Shown one piece after another: positions 17,890 through 26,235 of a stretch of DNA of 64,000 bases (positions are counted from its first letter, which is position 1; every line of letters begins with the position of its first letter). This stretch comes from Planctomycetota bacterium (GTDB lineage: Bacteria > Planctomycetota > Planctomycetia > Pirellulales > Pirellulaceae). The notes under the pieces were generated by a model. The model did not search any database. It saw nothing but the letters and a program-made list of their open reading frames with translations, and was not told the origin of the DNA. The stretch covers positions 62,001 to 126,000 of the forward strand of contig VGZA01000001.1 in assembly GCA_016872775.1 (NCBI GenBank), in the 5' to 3' direction. Made by a program: the position numbers and the translations under genes.

Positions 17890-19200
17890 ATGGATCAACC
17901 GCGACGCACATTTCTTTGTGGCATTGTCGGCGTCCCAGCGATGCTCGCCTGCCTGCCCGCGAAAACGGTTTTCTCGGCCGATCGGACTCCGGTCGACTCC
18001 GCAATGGGCTCCCTGCTGATCATTGGTGGCTCGGCGCGAACCGACAACCAGGAAATCTGGGCGGAGATGATCCGGCTTTCCGGCGGAATCGGGAAGCGAA
18101 TCGCTGTAATCCCGACGGCGAGCGGGGTGCCGCTCCGCAGCGGCAACCGTACGGTTTCCTTCCTGAATTCGAAAGGCGCCGATGCCTTCCTGGTGCCGGT
18201 CGCGGCCAAGGATGTTGAACCCGCCTGGCAGCCCAATATCGCTCAGGATGACTCCTGGGCGGAGGTTGTGCGAGCATCCGATGGGGTCTTTTTTCTTGGC
18301 GGCTCGCAAGGACGAATCCGGGACACGCTGGTCGACGAGCAAGGACGCAATTCGCCTCTGCTGAACGCCATCTGGGATGTTTACCGCCGCGGCGGCGTCG
18401 TGGCCGGCTCGAGCGCCGGGGCGGCGATCATGAGCCAGGTGATGTTCCGCGAAGCCGGCGTCGTGCTGAACACGATGATTAACGGCGTCAAAATGGGGAA
18501 GGAACTCGACCACGGCCTGGGGTTCCTCGCCCCGGACTGGTTCGTCGATCAGCACTGCTTGGTGCGAGGCCGATTTGCGCGGTCGCTGGTCGCCATGCAC
18601 TCCCAGTCGGTGCCGTTCGGCGTCGGTATCGATGAGGATACCGCGCTCGTGGTCGAGAAGGGGACCCAGGCTCGAGTCGTAGGCTACCGCGGAGCGATCG
18701 TGATGGACCTGTCGGAAGCCCGATCGGACGAGGCGTTAGGGAGTTTCAACGTTCAGAATGCTCGGCTCACCTACCTGGATCGCGGAGACATGATCAACCT
18801 GGCGACGCGGGAGGTCACCCCCTCGACCGCCAAGGCCGAACGGAAGATTGATCCGCATGCGCCCGGTTTTCGTCCCTCCAGCAGTCGAAAGCTCTTCTTT
18901 AACGACATCCTGGCCAACACCACGCTGTTGGACGTCTTGCGACGGATCATCGATCACAGCGATGGGACAGCCGTGGGACTCGCATTCGACGGGTCGAAGG
19001 CCCAGGAAGGTTCGACGATTGGTTTTGAATTTCGGTTCTATCGCGCGTCCGACAGCCTGGGCTGGGAAACGGAAATCCACGGCGCGACCGATATGACGAT
19101 CCAGAATATCCACCTCGACATCCGGCCAATCGAGATCCAGGGCCCGCTCTATACGGACTACGCCAAGGCCCCCGCAGCCCTGGCGGCACAACCCAAATAA
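17890..19200 (+). CDS. Cyanophycinase-like peptidase (family S51), paralogue B
   Basis: A 436-residue paralogue of the divergent gene. The N-terminus carries a Tat-like signal (PRRTFLCGIVGVPAMLA). Core motifs parallel paralogue A: LLIIGGSARTDN, AVIPTASG, GVFFLGGSQGRI, the nucleophile block GSSAGAAIMS near residue 178, and DQHCLVRGRFARSLV. The long C-terminal part (YLDRGDMINLATREVTPS, then a beta-rich segment) is shared with A and is absent from short peptidase E. The two probably arose by duplication and inversion. Substrate is likely a peptide or polymer in the periplasm; cyanophycin itself is only a guess. Confidence 0.83.
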   Translation: MDQPRRTFLCGIVGVPAMLACLPAKTVFSADRTPVDSAMGSLLIIGGSARTDNQEIWAEMIRLSGGIGKRIAVIPTASGVPLRSGNRTVSFLNSKGADAFLVPVAAKDVEPAWQPNIAQDDSWAEVVRASDGVFFLGGSQGRIRDTLVDEQGRNSPLLNAIWDVYRRGGVVAGSSAGAAIMSQVMFREAGVVLNTMINGVKMGKELDHGLGFLAPDWFVDQHCLVRGRFARSLVAMHSQSVPFGVGIDEDTALVVEKGTQARVVGYRGAIVMDLSEARSDEALGSFNVQNARLTYLDRGDMINLATREVTPSTAKAERKIDPHAPGFRPSSSRKLFFNDILANTTLLDVLRRIIDHSDGTAVGLAFDGSKAQEGSTIGFEFRFYRASDSLGWETEIHGATDMTIQNIHLDIRPIEIQGPLYTDYAKAPAALAAQPK

Positions 19201-19205
19201 CGTAA

Positions 19206-19223
19206 CTCGAAACTTGTTTCGAG
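19206..19223. repeat. Dispersed palindrome CTCGAAACTTGTTTCGAG, copy 2
   Basis: CTCGAAACTTGTTTCGAG starts five bases after the stop codon of the S51 peptidase and is preceded by GTAA, matching the left flank of copy 1. Its position suggests a role at the transcript 3' end, though no T tract follows. Confidence 0.65.
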
Positions 19224-19449
19224 CCGTTCACGCGCCGAACACACCCGGTCCCCCGCAAACATTCCATCCCCCTGCGAAACCATCGCGGCGTTCGGCATCG
19301 TGCGACGACCCTCCAGCTTGACGGGTTGTCGGAGAATCTGGGAGTTCGCGAAGCGCAGAGGCATGAGTGGATGGGTGGCACGATTTTTCGGCGCAGCGTC
19401 GCGCCGCGTTGGGATGGCTCGGAGCAACGGTCGAGGTCGAGCGGAGATT

Positions 19450-19467
19450 CTCGAAACAAATTTCGAG
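19450..19467. repeat. Dispersed palindrome CTCGAAAC-type, copy 3
   Basis: CTCGAAACAAATTTCGAG, followed by CTACG. Read on the minus strand it gives CGTAG then CTCGAAATTTGTTTCGAG, so the conserved CGTA flank shows that this copy is inverted relative to copy 2. Confidence 0.6.
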
Positions 19468-19574
19468 CTACGTTCGGCCGCCGAGCGGGGTGGCGTGCTA
19501 GCAGAGGGGCAAGCGGCTTCCGCTTCGTTTAACTCTGCGAATTCGGCAAAGTCAGCCCCGGTTTCCTGCCGATC

Positions 19575-20474
19575 ATGGGAAAGCCAAATCGCGCGATGCG
19601 CCCCGGATCCGAGCAGCGATTCATGTGGTGTTCCACCTGTCAACAAGACGTGCCCGCCATCGTTTTGCCTGGGAGCGACGATCCGCAACGTTGCTGCGCG
19701 CGCTGCAAACGGCGGTTTGAACTGACGACTGGCGGCGATTTGGCCGAAAAAAACGCAGCAAGTGGGGGCGCTGTTACGGAGGCCCGGGGCGTTCCTCGCC
19801 CCGCGTCTGGCTCCGAGGACCATCGGCTGCTGTTCGATACCTGGAAGCTGGACGAAGAACTCCGTGCCGCCGACGACTTATTGCGCCGGATTGGACTACC
19901 TGCCCGGCCGCTGGAGAACCCGCTGACCGCAGACGTCGAGCAACGGCGAGCGGAACTGGCGATGCGGCGAGTCAATGCTGCCCATGCACCGACTCAGACT
20001 CCAGCGAGACGGACGCAAACGCCAGAAGCGGAGCACGACGCCCCTGACCGTTACCCTGCCCGCCGCACCTCCTGGATCGCCTGGCTGGCGCTCGGCTTCG
20101 GCATCACCACGCTGGTCTGCGGCGGCGTCTTGATCGGTTGGTCGCTCGTGGCACCCCGACCGGATCTCTGGAATATTGGTCTCCCGTTGGCGCTGATCGG
20201 CCAGGCGGCGGTTGTGATCGGTCTGCTATTGCAACTGGACCGGCTGTGGCAGAGCAGCCGCGCGACATCGGAAGCGATTCAGCAGATCGACGGCGAAATT
20301 GAACACTTGCGGCACTCCACGCGGCAGATTGCCGCGCACCGCTCGCCATCGGCCCAGTCGTTTTACGCGCATTGGGCAGACGGTGCCGGCCCGCACTTGC
20401 TGCTCACCGACCTCAAGGGACAGCTCGATCTGCTCTCCGAACAACTCGCCGACCGGGAACGCCGTCAGCTTTAA
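19575..20474 (+). CDS. Zinc-ribbon membrane protein of unknown function
   Basis: A 299-residue protein. The N-terminal 50 residues hold two cysteine pairs (WCSTCQQ and CCARCKRRFE) that look like a zinc ribbon. A charged variable region follows to about residue 160, then two hydrophobic helices (IAWLALGFGITTLVCGGVLIGW and the NIGLPLALIGQAAVVIG segment), and a C-terminal region with coiled-coil character up to LSEQLADRERRQL. ATG at 19596 is a possible later start. Proteins with this plan recur in planctomycetes but have no assigned role. It converges on the TPR gene, 25 bases away. Confidence 0.6.
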   Translation: MGKPNRAMRPGSEQRFMWCSTCQQDVPAIVLPGSDDPQRCCARCKRRFELTTGGDLAEKNAASGGAVTEARGVPRPASGSEDHRLLFDTWKLDEELRAADDLLRRIGLPARPLENPLTADVEQRRAELAMRRVNAAHAPTQTPARRTQTPEAEHDAPDRYPARRTSWIAWLALGFGITTLVCGGVLIGWSLVAPRPDLWNIGLPLALIGQAAVVIGLLLQLDRLWQSSRATSEAIQQIDGEIEHLRHSTRQIAAHRSPSAQSFYAHWADGAGPHLLLTDLKGQLDLLSEQLADRERRQL

Positions 20475-20499
20475 TCCGACTTGCCGCGCTCGTTCGGTT

Positions 20500-21531
20500 T
20501 CAGGTGTCGTTGGCTGCGTTGACGGGGACTTCGTCGTGCAGTTGCTTGAGCAACGTGCGGACCAGTTCGTCCTTTGCACCAGCGAGGGGCAGGGCAGCGC
20601 GGAGGAATTTTTCGGCCCGCTCGCGATCGGAATCCAGCAGTTGCATGACGCCCAGTAAGACGATCGGCGTGGCGTCGCGTGGCTGATCAAGGGCCCGTCC
20701 GGCAAGCATTTCGAGGTGCGAGTTCTTCGCGGCATTGTCGGGCCCGTAGACGGAGTCGAGCGAGAAGGGGTTTCGAACAAAATCGGGGTCGAGTCGAATT
20801 CCTTTCAGGCAGGCATTCAGTGCGGCGTCGTAGCGCCGCGTCGCGACATAGGCCAGCGTTTGACGGAACAACGGCATCGCCAGGTCGGGTGCCGCCGCTG
20901 ACGCTTGCTGGTATTGCTGCAAGGCGCTCTCATAATTCTGCCGCGAAAAGTGATGGTCGCCGATTTCGGCATAGCGTTGACATCGATCGCGGGCCGCAGG
21001 AAGGGAAACGCGCACGCGCGGTTTCAGCACGAGGGGCGGATCGTCGGCGGCCTGACGCGGCGGGACAACTGCATCGTCGGCATGATCCGCCCTGGCGGCG
21101 TTCCGATCCGCCGCGTCACCTCCGCCGGCAAGCGGTGGCAATACGATGATCGTATTATTCCGCGGCGCGGGCGGAGCGTAGTAATCGACCCACGGTACGA
21201 ATCCCCAGGGCGCACCGGCTCCGATGCCGAAGTAATTCGCTCCGTAGCCCCAGCCCGAAGAGTAGCCATATCCAAGTCCATAGTAGCCGATACCGCTGAA
21301 GGCATAATTCGGCGCGTAGATCGGAGGATCGATCGGCGGATAACAAGAGTAGTCCGAACGGTAACGCACTGAGTAATAACTCGGAAAGCCCACCCCGATT
21401 CCCGCACGCACAACCGCGCCCTGCGTTACGTGCCGATGCCCGCCTCGCCCGTGCCAACCCGGATCCGCCGAAAGTTTTCCCGTCAACAGCATTGCGCTGA
21501 ACAGTATCATGAAAAATTGTCGTGATCGCAT
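20500..21531 (-). CDS. TPR-repeat exported protein with a Gly/Tyr-rich region
   Basis: A 343-residue protein. ATG at 21531 is chosen because AAGGGAGT precedes it by six bases and it begins with a signal peptide (MRSRQFFMILFSAMLLTG). Residues about 45-120 are unusually rich in Gly, Tyr, Pro and Trp (for example YYGLGYGYSSGWGYG), suggesting a flexible surface segment. The C-terminal half contains tetratricopeptide repeats: CQRYAEIGDHHFSRQNYESAL and LAYVATRRYDAALNACLKGI. It probably scaffolds protein contacts in the cell envelope; no enzymatic motif is seen. Confidence 0.65.
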   Translation of the reverse strand: MRSRQFFMILFSAMLLTGKLSADPGWHGRGGHRHVTQGAVVRAGIGVGFPSYYSVRYRSDYSCYPPIDPPIYAPNYAFSGIGYYGLGYGYSSGWGYGANYFGIGAGAPWGFVPWVDYYAPPAPRNNTIIVLPPLAGGGDAADRNAARADHADDAVVPPRQAADDPPLVLKPRVRVSLPAARDRCQRYAEIGDHHFSRQNYESALQQYQQASAAAPDLAMPLFRQTLAYVATRRYDAALNACLKGIRLDPDFVRNPFSLDSVYGPDNAAKNSHLEMLAGRALDQPRDATPIVLLGVMQLLDSDRERAEKFLRAALPLAGAKDELVRTLLKQLHDEVPVNAANDT

Positions 21532-21640
21532 TGCCGACTCCCTTGGAATAACTACCGGACTCGTCACCTTCCCGCGGCTGGCATCCAACGAATTATCCGC
21601 CGTCGGCGGCAATCGAGCAAGAGAAATGTACCGAACCGCT

Positions 21641-22447
21641 TCAGCCAAGAAACCGGTTCAAGGCCGCGAGGGCGGCGGGACAGAATTGCCGTGGGGGGAT
21701 CTGCCAAATCTGGGGATTGAGCAGTTCCACCGCGACACAACCCTGGTAGCCAATTTCGCGCAATCGCCGTACCAACGGCTCCCGCGGGATATCGCCATCC
21801 CCCGGCAGCACACGGTCCGCGTCGGCGGCGAACTCACGCGGTATTCCCGCGAGATCACAGACCTGGACGTGAAACAGGTTTTCCCGCGTGAGGCATTCCA
21901 GGTCCTCGGTTTTGCTCGGGCCGACATGAAAATGAAAAAGATCGAGGCAAAGTCCCAGGGCAGGGGAGTCCGCCTCTTCAATCATGGCAGCGGCGGACTG
22001 CAGGTTATTACCGAAAGCTGACGAGGCCTGGAATTCCAGGGCCAGTTTGATGCCGTGAGCATCGGCTGCGCGCGCGGCCTCCCGCAGCGATACCCGCACC
22101 CGCTCCAGGTCGAGCGACGTCAGTGGGGCGCCTACATCGCAGGCGATGACCAGGGTCGCGATCCCCAGATCGCGGCACAGTCGCAGCCGCCGTTCGAACA
22201 GTTCCCATGCCGAGCGGCGGGCTTCGCCCTGGCTTGCGAGGATCCCCCCCTGATAACTGGCCACCGCCAATTCCACCGCATGCTGGTCGACCAGTTCCCG
22301 GATTTCGTTCAACGAACGTCGACGCAGGCAGTCCTCGAGCTTTGTGAGCCACACATCGATTGCGTGACAATCGCCCGCCGCATACTCCTCAATGTCCGAT
22401 TCGAACGGCGCGTGCAACGACGAGACCTGACTGATGGCGGGCTTCAT
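21641..22447 (-). CDS. Sugar phosphate isomerase/epimerase-like TIM-barrel protein
   Basis: A 268-residue protein of the xylose-isomerase-like TIM-barrel family. Conserved acidic/His metal-binding positions are visible in LALEFQASSAFGNN, LGLCLDLFHFHVGPS, FHVQVCDLAG and GCVAVELLNP. The ATG overlaps the glyS stop codon by four bases, so it is translationally coupled to glycyl-tRNA synthetase although the functions look unrelated. The substrate (keto-sugar, inositol derivative or similar) cannot be deduced. Confidence 0.77.
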   Translation of the reverse strand: MKPAISQVSSLHAPFESDIEEYAAGDCHAIDVWLTKLEDCLRRRSLNEIRELVDQHAVELAVASYQGGILASQGEARRSAWELFERRLRLCRDLGIATLVIACDVGAPLTSLDLERVRVSLREAARAADAHGIKLALEFQASSAFGNNLQSAAAMIEEADSPALGLCLDLFHFHVGPSKTEDLECLTRENLFHVQVCDLAGIPREFAADADRVLPGDGDIPREPLVRRLREIGYQGCVAVELLNPQIWQIPPRQFCPAALAALNRFLG

Positions 22448-24054
22448 GGCGATAGTCTTTGCCGCAGTTCGGCGACGCAGTCGTGCAGATTGACGCGCCA
22501 CTGCCGCAGAGTATCGCGATCGCGAATGGTGACCGTCTGATCCTGCAACGTCTGGCTATCGACCGTGATACAGTACGGCGTACCCGCCTCGTCCTGCCGC
22601 CGATAGCGCCGACCGATCGCGCCTTTTTCGTCGTAGAATACGTTGAAGTTCCTCTTCAAGTCGCGGTAGATCCGCTGCGCCACTTCGGGCATGCCGTCTT
22701 TCTTTACGAGCGGAAATACCGCGGCCTTGATCGGCGCGATACGGGGATGGAGTTTCATGACGATGCGCGTCTGCATCACTCCGTTTTCATCGGGCGCCTG
22801 GTCCTCCGTATAGGCTTCGCAGAGAAACGCCAGTGTCGCTCGATCCGCGCCGGCGGAAGGTTCAATCACATGCGGGATGAATCGCGCATTGGTGAGCTCG
22901 TCACGGTAGCTCAAATCCTTGCCGCTGCCGCGCCAACGGGGTTTGCCGTCGGGACCGGTTTCCAGCTTCAGCGGGCGCGTACTGGGGTCGAGCTTGCCTT
23001 CCATGTGGCTGCGCAGATCAAAGTCGGCTCGATGCGCCACCCCCTCCAGTTCGCCGTACTCGCCGGAGTTCAGAAACGGAAACGCGTATTCGATGTCCGA
23101 AGTGCCGCAGGAGTAATGACTGAGCTCATCGGCAGAATGCTCGCGCAGCCGCAGCCGATCGCCGGCCAGCCCCAGGTCGACATACCACTTTAGCCGCCGG
23201 TCGCGCCAGTATTGATACCATTGGAACGACGAGTCGGGATGGCAGAAGAACTCGATTTCCATCTGCTCGAATTCACGCGAGCGAAACGTGAAATTTCGCG
23301 GCGTGATTTCGTTACGGAAGCTCTTTCCGGTCTGGGCGATTCCGAACGGTATTCGCACCCTGGTGCTATCCAGCACATTCTTGAAATTGACAAAGATGCC
23401 CTGTGCGGTTTCCGGTCTCAGGAACGCCGCGTCGTCCTCGCCGCCCAAAGCGCCCACGATCGTCTTGAACATCAAGTTGAATTCGCGCGGCGGCGTCAGC
23501 GTGCCCAGCTGTTTCGCGTCGGGACCCAGGACCTGCGCCAGATCCGTGACGGTAATCAGTGAGACCAGATCGGTCTCCCAGGTCAGGTCGCCCGCATCCT
23601 TGCCGCGCAAATTGAAGTACTTCAACGCCCGCTGTTGCACGTCCGACCGCTGTTGTTCGTCCTCGACCGCGGTCGCGACGAAAAGGCGCTTTCCATCGTG
23701 GCTCACCCAGCGGCCTTTGACCTGGTCGTGCCGGTACCGTTTTTTCGACTCGCGGCAGTCGACCATGAAATCGTGAAACAGGTCATAGTGGCCGGAACAT
23801 TTCCAGACCTGGGGGTGCATGATGATCGAACAGTCCAGGCCGACCATTTCATACGCCTCCGGAGCACCGGCCGGAACGCCCAGATCGTCATGCCCGCTGA
23901 CCATGTCGCGCCACCAGGCTTCCTTCACATTCCGCTTGAGTTCCACCCCCAGCGGCCCGTAATCCCAGAACCCGTTCAGCCCCCCGTAAATCTCGCTCGA
24001 CTGAAACAGGAATCCCCGCCGCTTGCACAGCGAGACCAGTTTGTCCATTTCCAT
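22444..24054 (-). CDS. glyS: Glycyl-tRNA synthetase, single-chain (class II)
   Basis: A 536-residue class II synthetase that charges tRNA-Gly. It is the homodimeric single-chain form (opening LCKRRGFLFQSSEIYGGLNGFWDYGPLG) rather than the alpha/beta tetramer. Motif 2 is visible as FGIAQTGKSFRNEITPR with FRSREFEQMEIEFF, and motif 3 and the C-terminal anticodon-binding domain (RIAPIKAAVFPLVKKDGM) follow. The length is normal. A separate tRNA-Leu gene lies upstream on the other strand. Confidence 0.95.
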   Translation of the reverse strand: MEMDKLVSLCKRRGFLFQSSEIYGGLNGFWDYGPLGVELKRNVKEAWWRDMVSGHDDLGVPAGAPEAYEMVGLDCSIIMHPQVWKCSGHYDLFHDFMVDCRESKKRYRHDQVKGRWVSHDGKRLFVATAVEDEQQRSDVQQRALKYFNLRGKDAGDLTWETDLVSLITVTDLAQVLGPDAKQLGTLTPPREFNLMFKTIVGALGGEDDAAFLRPETAQGIFVNFKNVLDSTRVRIPFGIAQTGKSFRNEITPRNFTFRSREFEQMEIEFFCHPDSSFQWYQYWRDRRLKWYVDLGLAGDRLRLREHSADELSHYSCGTSDIEYAFPFLNSGEYGELEGVAHRADFDLRSHMEGKLDPSTRPLKLETGPDGKPRWRGSGKDLSYRDELTNARFIPHVIEPSAGADRATLAFLCEAYTEDQAPDENGVMQTRIVMKLHPRIAPIKAAVFPLVKKDGMPEVAQRIYRDLKRNFNVFYDEKGAIGRRYRRQDEAGTPYCITVDSQTLQDQTVTIRDRDTLRQWRVNLHDCVAELRQRLSP

Positions 24055-24376
24055 CGTGGAACCTCCTCCAGGGGTCGCAAGGCCAGAACAAAGTCCAACA
24101 GTTTAATCACTGGACCTTGTCATGGTCCATGCGTCGCGCCGACGTTCGACCGTCACCGGACCCCGGCAGGCGATCTCCAACGATGCCGAATCGTGATCTA
24201 CAACGATGCCGAATCGTCGCGGAGTTCCCTGGCTCGTGGCGAATTTCACCTGCCCGTCCGTCTTGGCGTCTCGGGCGGTCCCGGGGGCCAGCCTTGCCGA
24301 TCCCGGTTCTTGGCTCTAGAATCAGCACCGTCGATCCGGCGTCCGGGAAACGGCGCCAAGGCAGGATCGGAAAGCA
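24055..24376. other. Intergenic region with a direct repeat and a tRNA promoter
   Basis: About 322 bases between glyS and tRNA-Leu, transcribed divergently. CAACGATGCCGAATCGT occurs twice, at 24178-24194 and 24201-24217, with a 23-base period; each copy is itself nearly palindromic (ACGAT/ATCGT). The tRNA promoter is listed separately. No protein-coding gene is supported. Confidence 0.55.
24294..24322 (+). promoter_or_regulatory. Probable promoter of tRNA-Leu
   Basis: TTGCCG (24294-24299) and TAGAAT (24317-24322) are separated by exactly 17 bases; the -10 matches five of six consensus positions and the -35 four of six. The predicted start near 24329 gives a leader of about 48 bases before the tRNA. 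Confidence 0.5.
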
Positions 24377-24460
24377 GCCAGAGTGGCGGAATGGCAGACG
24401 CGCCGGATTCAAAATCCGGTGTCCGATAAGGACGTGTGGGTTCAAGTCCCTCCTCTGGTA
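24377..24460 (+). tRNA. tRNA-Leu (anticodon CAA)
   Basis: An 84-base tRNA. Acceptor GCCAGAG pairs with CTCTGGT (first pair G-U), discriminator A; the anticodon stem CCGGA/TCCGG encloses TTCAAAA, giving anticodon CAA (codon UUG). A long variable arm, typical of leucine tRNAs, folds around GTCCGATAAGGAC. The T loop TTCAAGT is canonical, but the T stem GTGGG/CCCTC has one U-U mismatch. No CCA is encoded. The porin gene on the other strand ends nine bases downstream. Confidence 0.93.
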
Positions 24461-24468
24461 CTTCTTCG

Positions 24469-26070
24469 CTAAAAATTCACGGTAAACTGGGTGTAGAAGA
24501 AATCGGCGTCACCCCGGAACGGCACGTTCGGCGTCAGGCGATAGTAGTCGCCGGCGAAAAAGTGTGAATAGCCGAAGACCAGGTCCATGCGCGGCTTCAG
24601 CTTCCAGGTAGCAGTCAGGTCGATTTCGTGACCCAGGTCGGCACTGCGCGGCGCGGTGGCTCCGTTGAACGCCGACATGTTCAGGTTGTACGGAGAATCG
24701 TTCTTGTTCTCCAGGAAGAAGTAGTGGTACCATGCCAGCAACTTCCACTTCTCGTGCGGCTGAAACTCCAGCATCACGTTCGGAGTCTCGATATTGCTGC
24801 GGGCGTAGAGATCGATGAATCCGTGGTACTTGTGCCCCAAGGGAAACAGATGGTCAAACCCGCGCCGCTGGCCTCGCAGGTTGCCACCGCTCGACCAGTC
24901 GTAGTAAGCCCAGATCACCGGTTTCCAAGGGCGATCGAGTTTCCTCCCAAGACCGGCGACCGCGAAACCGGCGTTATGATCGGAGCCATCGTCGTTCGAG
25001 CCAAACTGGTACGCGCCCTCAAAATCCCAAAGCAGGCATTCATGGCTGCCCTGCCATCGAGAACCGACGGTGCTGTCGTGGATGCCGTTATTGCCTGCCA
25101 GCGCGAGAACGTTTTCATTTGAGTAATAGAAATAATAGAGATCGAGAGTCTGGTTTTCGCGAAGCTTGTGGCTTCCGAACACGCCCGCGAACGCTTGTTG
25201 ATCATCGGCACTGTCAAAATTCCTTGGATCGGTGACGACGGGCCGCGTCAAGAATGTACTGATCGTCCAATCGGCGGAGCGATAAATGAAGTCCAGGCCC
25301 TCAAATGTCCGTCGCGTGTTGCCCCAATCGAGCGGCGAAACCAGACGCTGCGAACCGTACAGCAGCTCCTGGCGGCCGATCCGAGCGGTAACTTCGCCGT
25401 CCAGTAGATCGAACAGCGCGACGTCGGCGAACAGGTTCAGCATGTCCGCGCGATTCACGTCGATTCCGCGGGGCGCGAAATTCTCCCCGTTGCTTTCGGC
25501 ATCGATCATTTCACCATACACGCGAACGCGCGATCCGATTTCCAGGTTGGCGTACAAGCGGGTGCGGTGCAGCAGAAAGTCGTCATCGCGACCGGTCAAT
25601 CCGAGACCGCGGAAGTTGCGCTCGCCGTGGTAGCGAGCCCGGTATTGGCCGCCGATATCGAGAACCATATTGTCTCCGACGCAGAACCGCTTCAGATTCT
25701 CGCCCAGATGGTGGTCGCAATAGGCCGGGTCGCAGAGGTAGTTGAATTTGTTGTTAAAGAACAGCGGCGCGTAGGCGCCGGCTACCGCTTTCTTCAACGC
25801 ATTACGCTTTGCCTTGCAGGCCTCGCATTCGCAAGGGGCCGCGCATGGTCCAGCAACTTCGGAGCTTGCCGCCAGGCTGACATCGTACGTTTCGCCCTCA
25901 GATACGGAATTATCGGCAAACTCAACGCCGCTTAACTCCGGTGTGATCAGGTCCTCGGTTGTGGAGGAACTCAGATCATGGATCCGTACCTGTACCGACC
26001 TTGGTTCTTCCGCGGTCACCGCACTTGCCAAGAGTGTGATCACTACCGCACATTTGCAGATGGTCCGCAT
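24469..26070 (-). CDS. Outer-membrane porin of the alginate-export (AlgE-like) type
   Basis: A 533-residue predicted beta-barrel. ATG at 26070 gives a signal peptide (MRTICKCAVVITLLASAVTA) and follows AAAGGAAG. After a Cys-rich segment CAAPCECEAC (near residue 85) the rest is built of alternating aromatic/hydrophobic strands and ends in FTVNF, the C-terminal aromatic pattern of outer-membrane proteins. The blocks MVLDIGGQYRARYHGERN, RIGRQELLYGSQRLVSPLDWGNTRRTFEG and ATWKLKPRMDLVFGYSHFF match the alginate-export family. Natural substrate is unknown. Confidence 0.8.
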   Translation of the reverse strand: MRTICKCAVVITLLASAVTAEEPRSVQVRIHDLSSSTTEDLITPELSGVEFADNSVSEGETYDVSLAASSEVAGPCAAPCECEACKAKRNALKKAVAGAYAPLFFNNKFNYLCDPAYCDHHLGENLKRFCVGDNMVLDIGGQYRARYHGERNFRGLGLTGRDDDFLLHRTRLYANLEIGSRVRVYGEMIDAESNGENFAPRGIDVNRADMLNLFADVALFDLLDGEVTARIGRQELLYGSQRLVSPLDWGNTRRTFEGLDFIYRSADWTISTFLTRPVVTDPRNFDSADDQQAFAGVFGSHKLRENQTLDLYYFYYSNENVLALAGNNGIHDSTVGSRWQGSHECLLWDFEGAYQFGSNDDGSDHNAGFAVAGLGRKLDRPWKPVIWAYYDWSSGGNLRGQRRGFDHLFPLGHKYHGFIDLYARSNIETPNVMLEFQPHEKWKLLAWYHYFFLENKNDSPYNLNMSAFNGATAPRSADLGHEIDLTATWKLKPRMDLVFGYSHFFAGDYYRLTPNVPFRGDADFFYTQFTVNF

Positions 26071-26235
26071 ATCCACAGCTTCCTTTCGGCCAATCCATAG
26101 CACGTCTTATTAATCGACCGCCTCCACCCGAATTCGGAATCATTTCCGCTGCGGGTCGGAACAGATTACCCGGTTTGAAGTGCGCGTGTGCGGCCCGGCA
26201 GCGCGCGGTCTTATTCCAGAAGCCGGGGGCGAACT

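Larger units (their letters stand above)
19201..19574. other. Intergenic region with two CTCGAAAC palindromes
   Basis: About 374 bases. A frame from 19300 to 19725 is open but has low-complexity, non-protein-like composition and runs into the next gene in another frame, so no gene is called. Two copies of the dispersed palindrome flank the region. Confidence 0.5.

Noticed and set aside
19300-19725. 141-codon plus-strand frame after the S51 peptidase
   Set aside because: Contains an extragenic palindrome, runs into the next gene in a different frame, and has no protein-like features.
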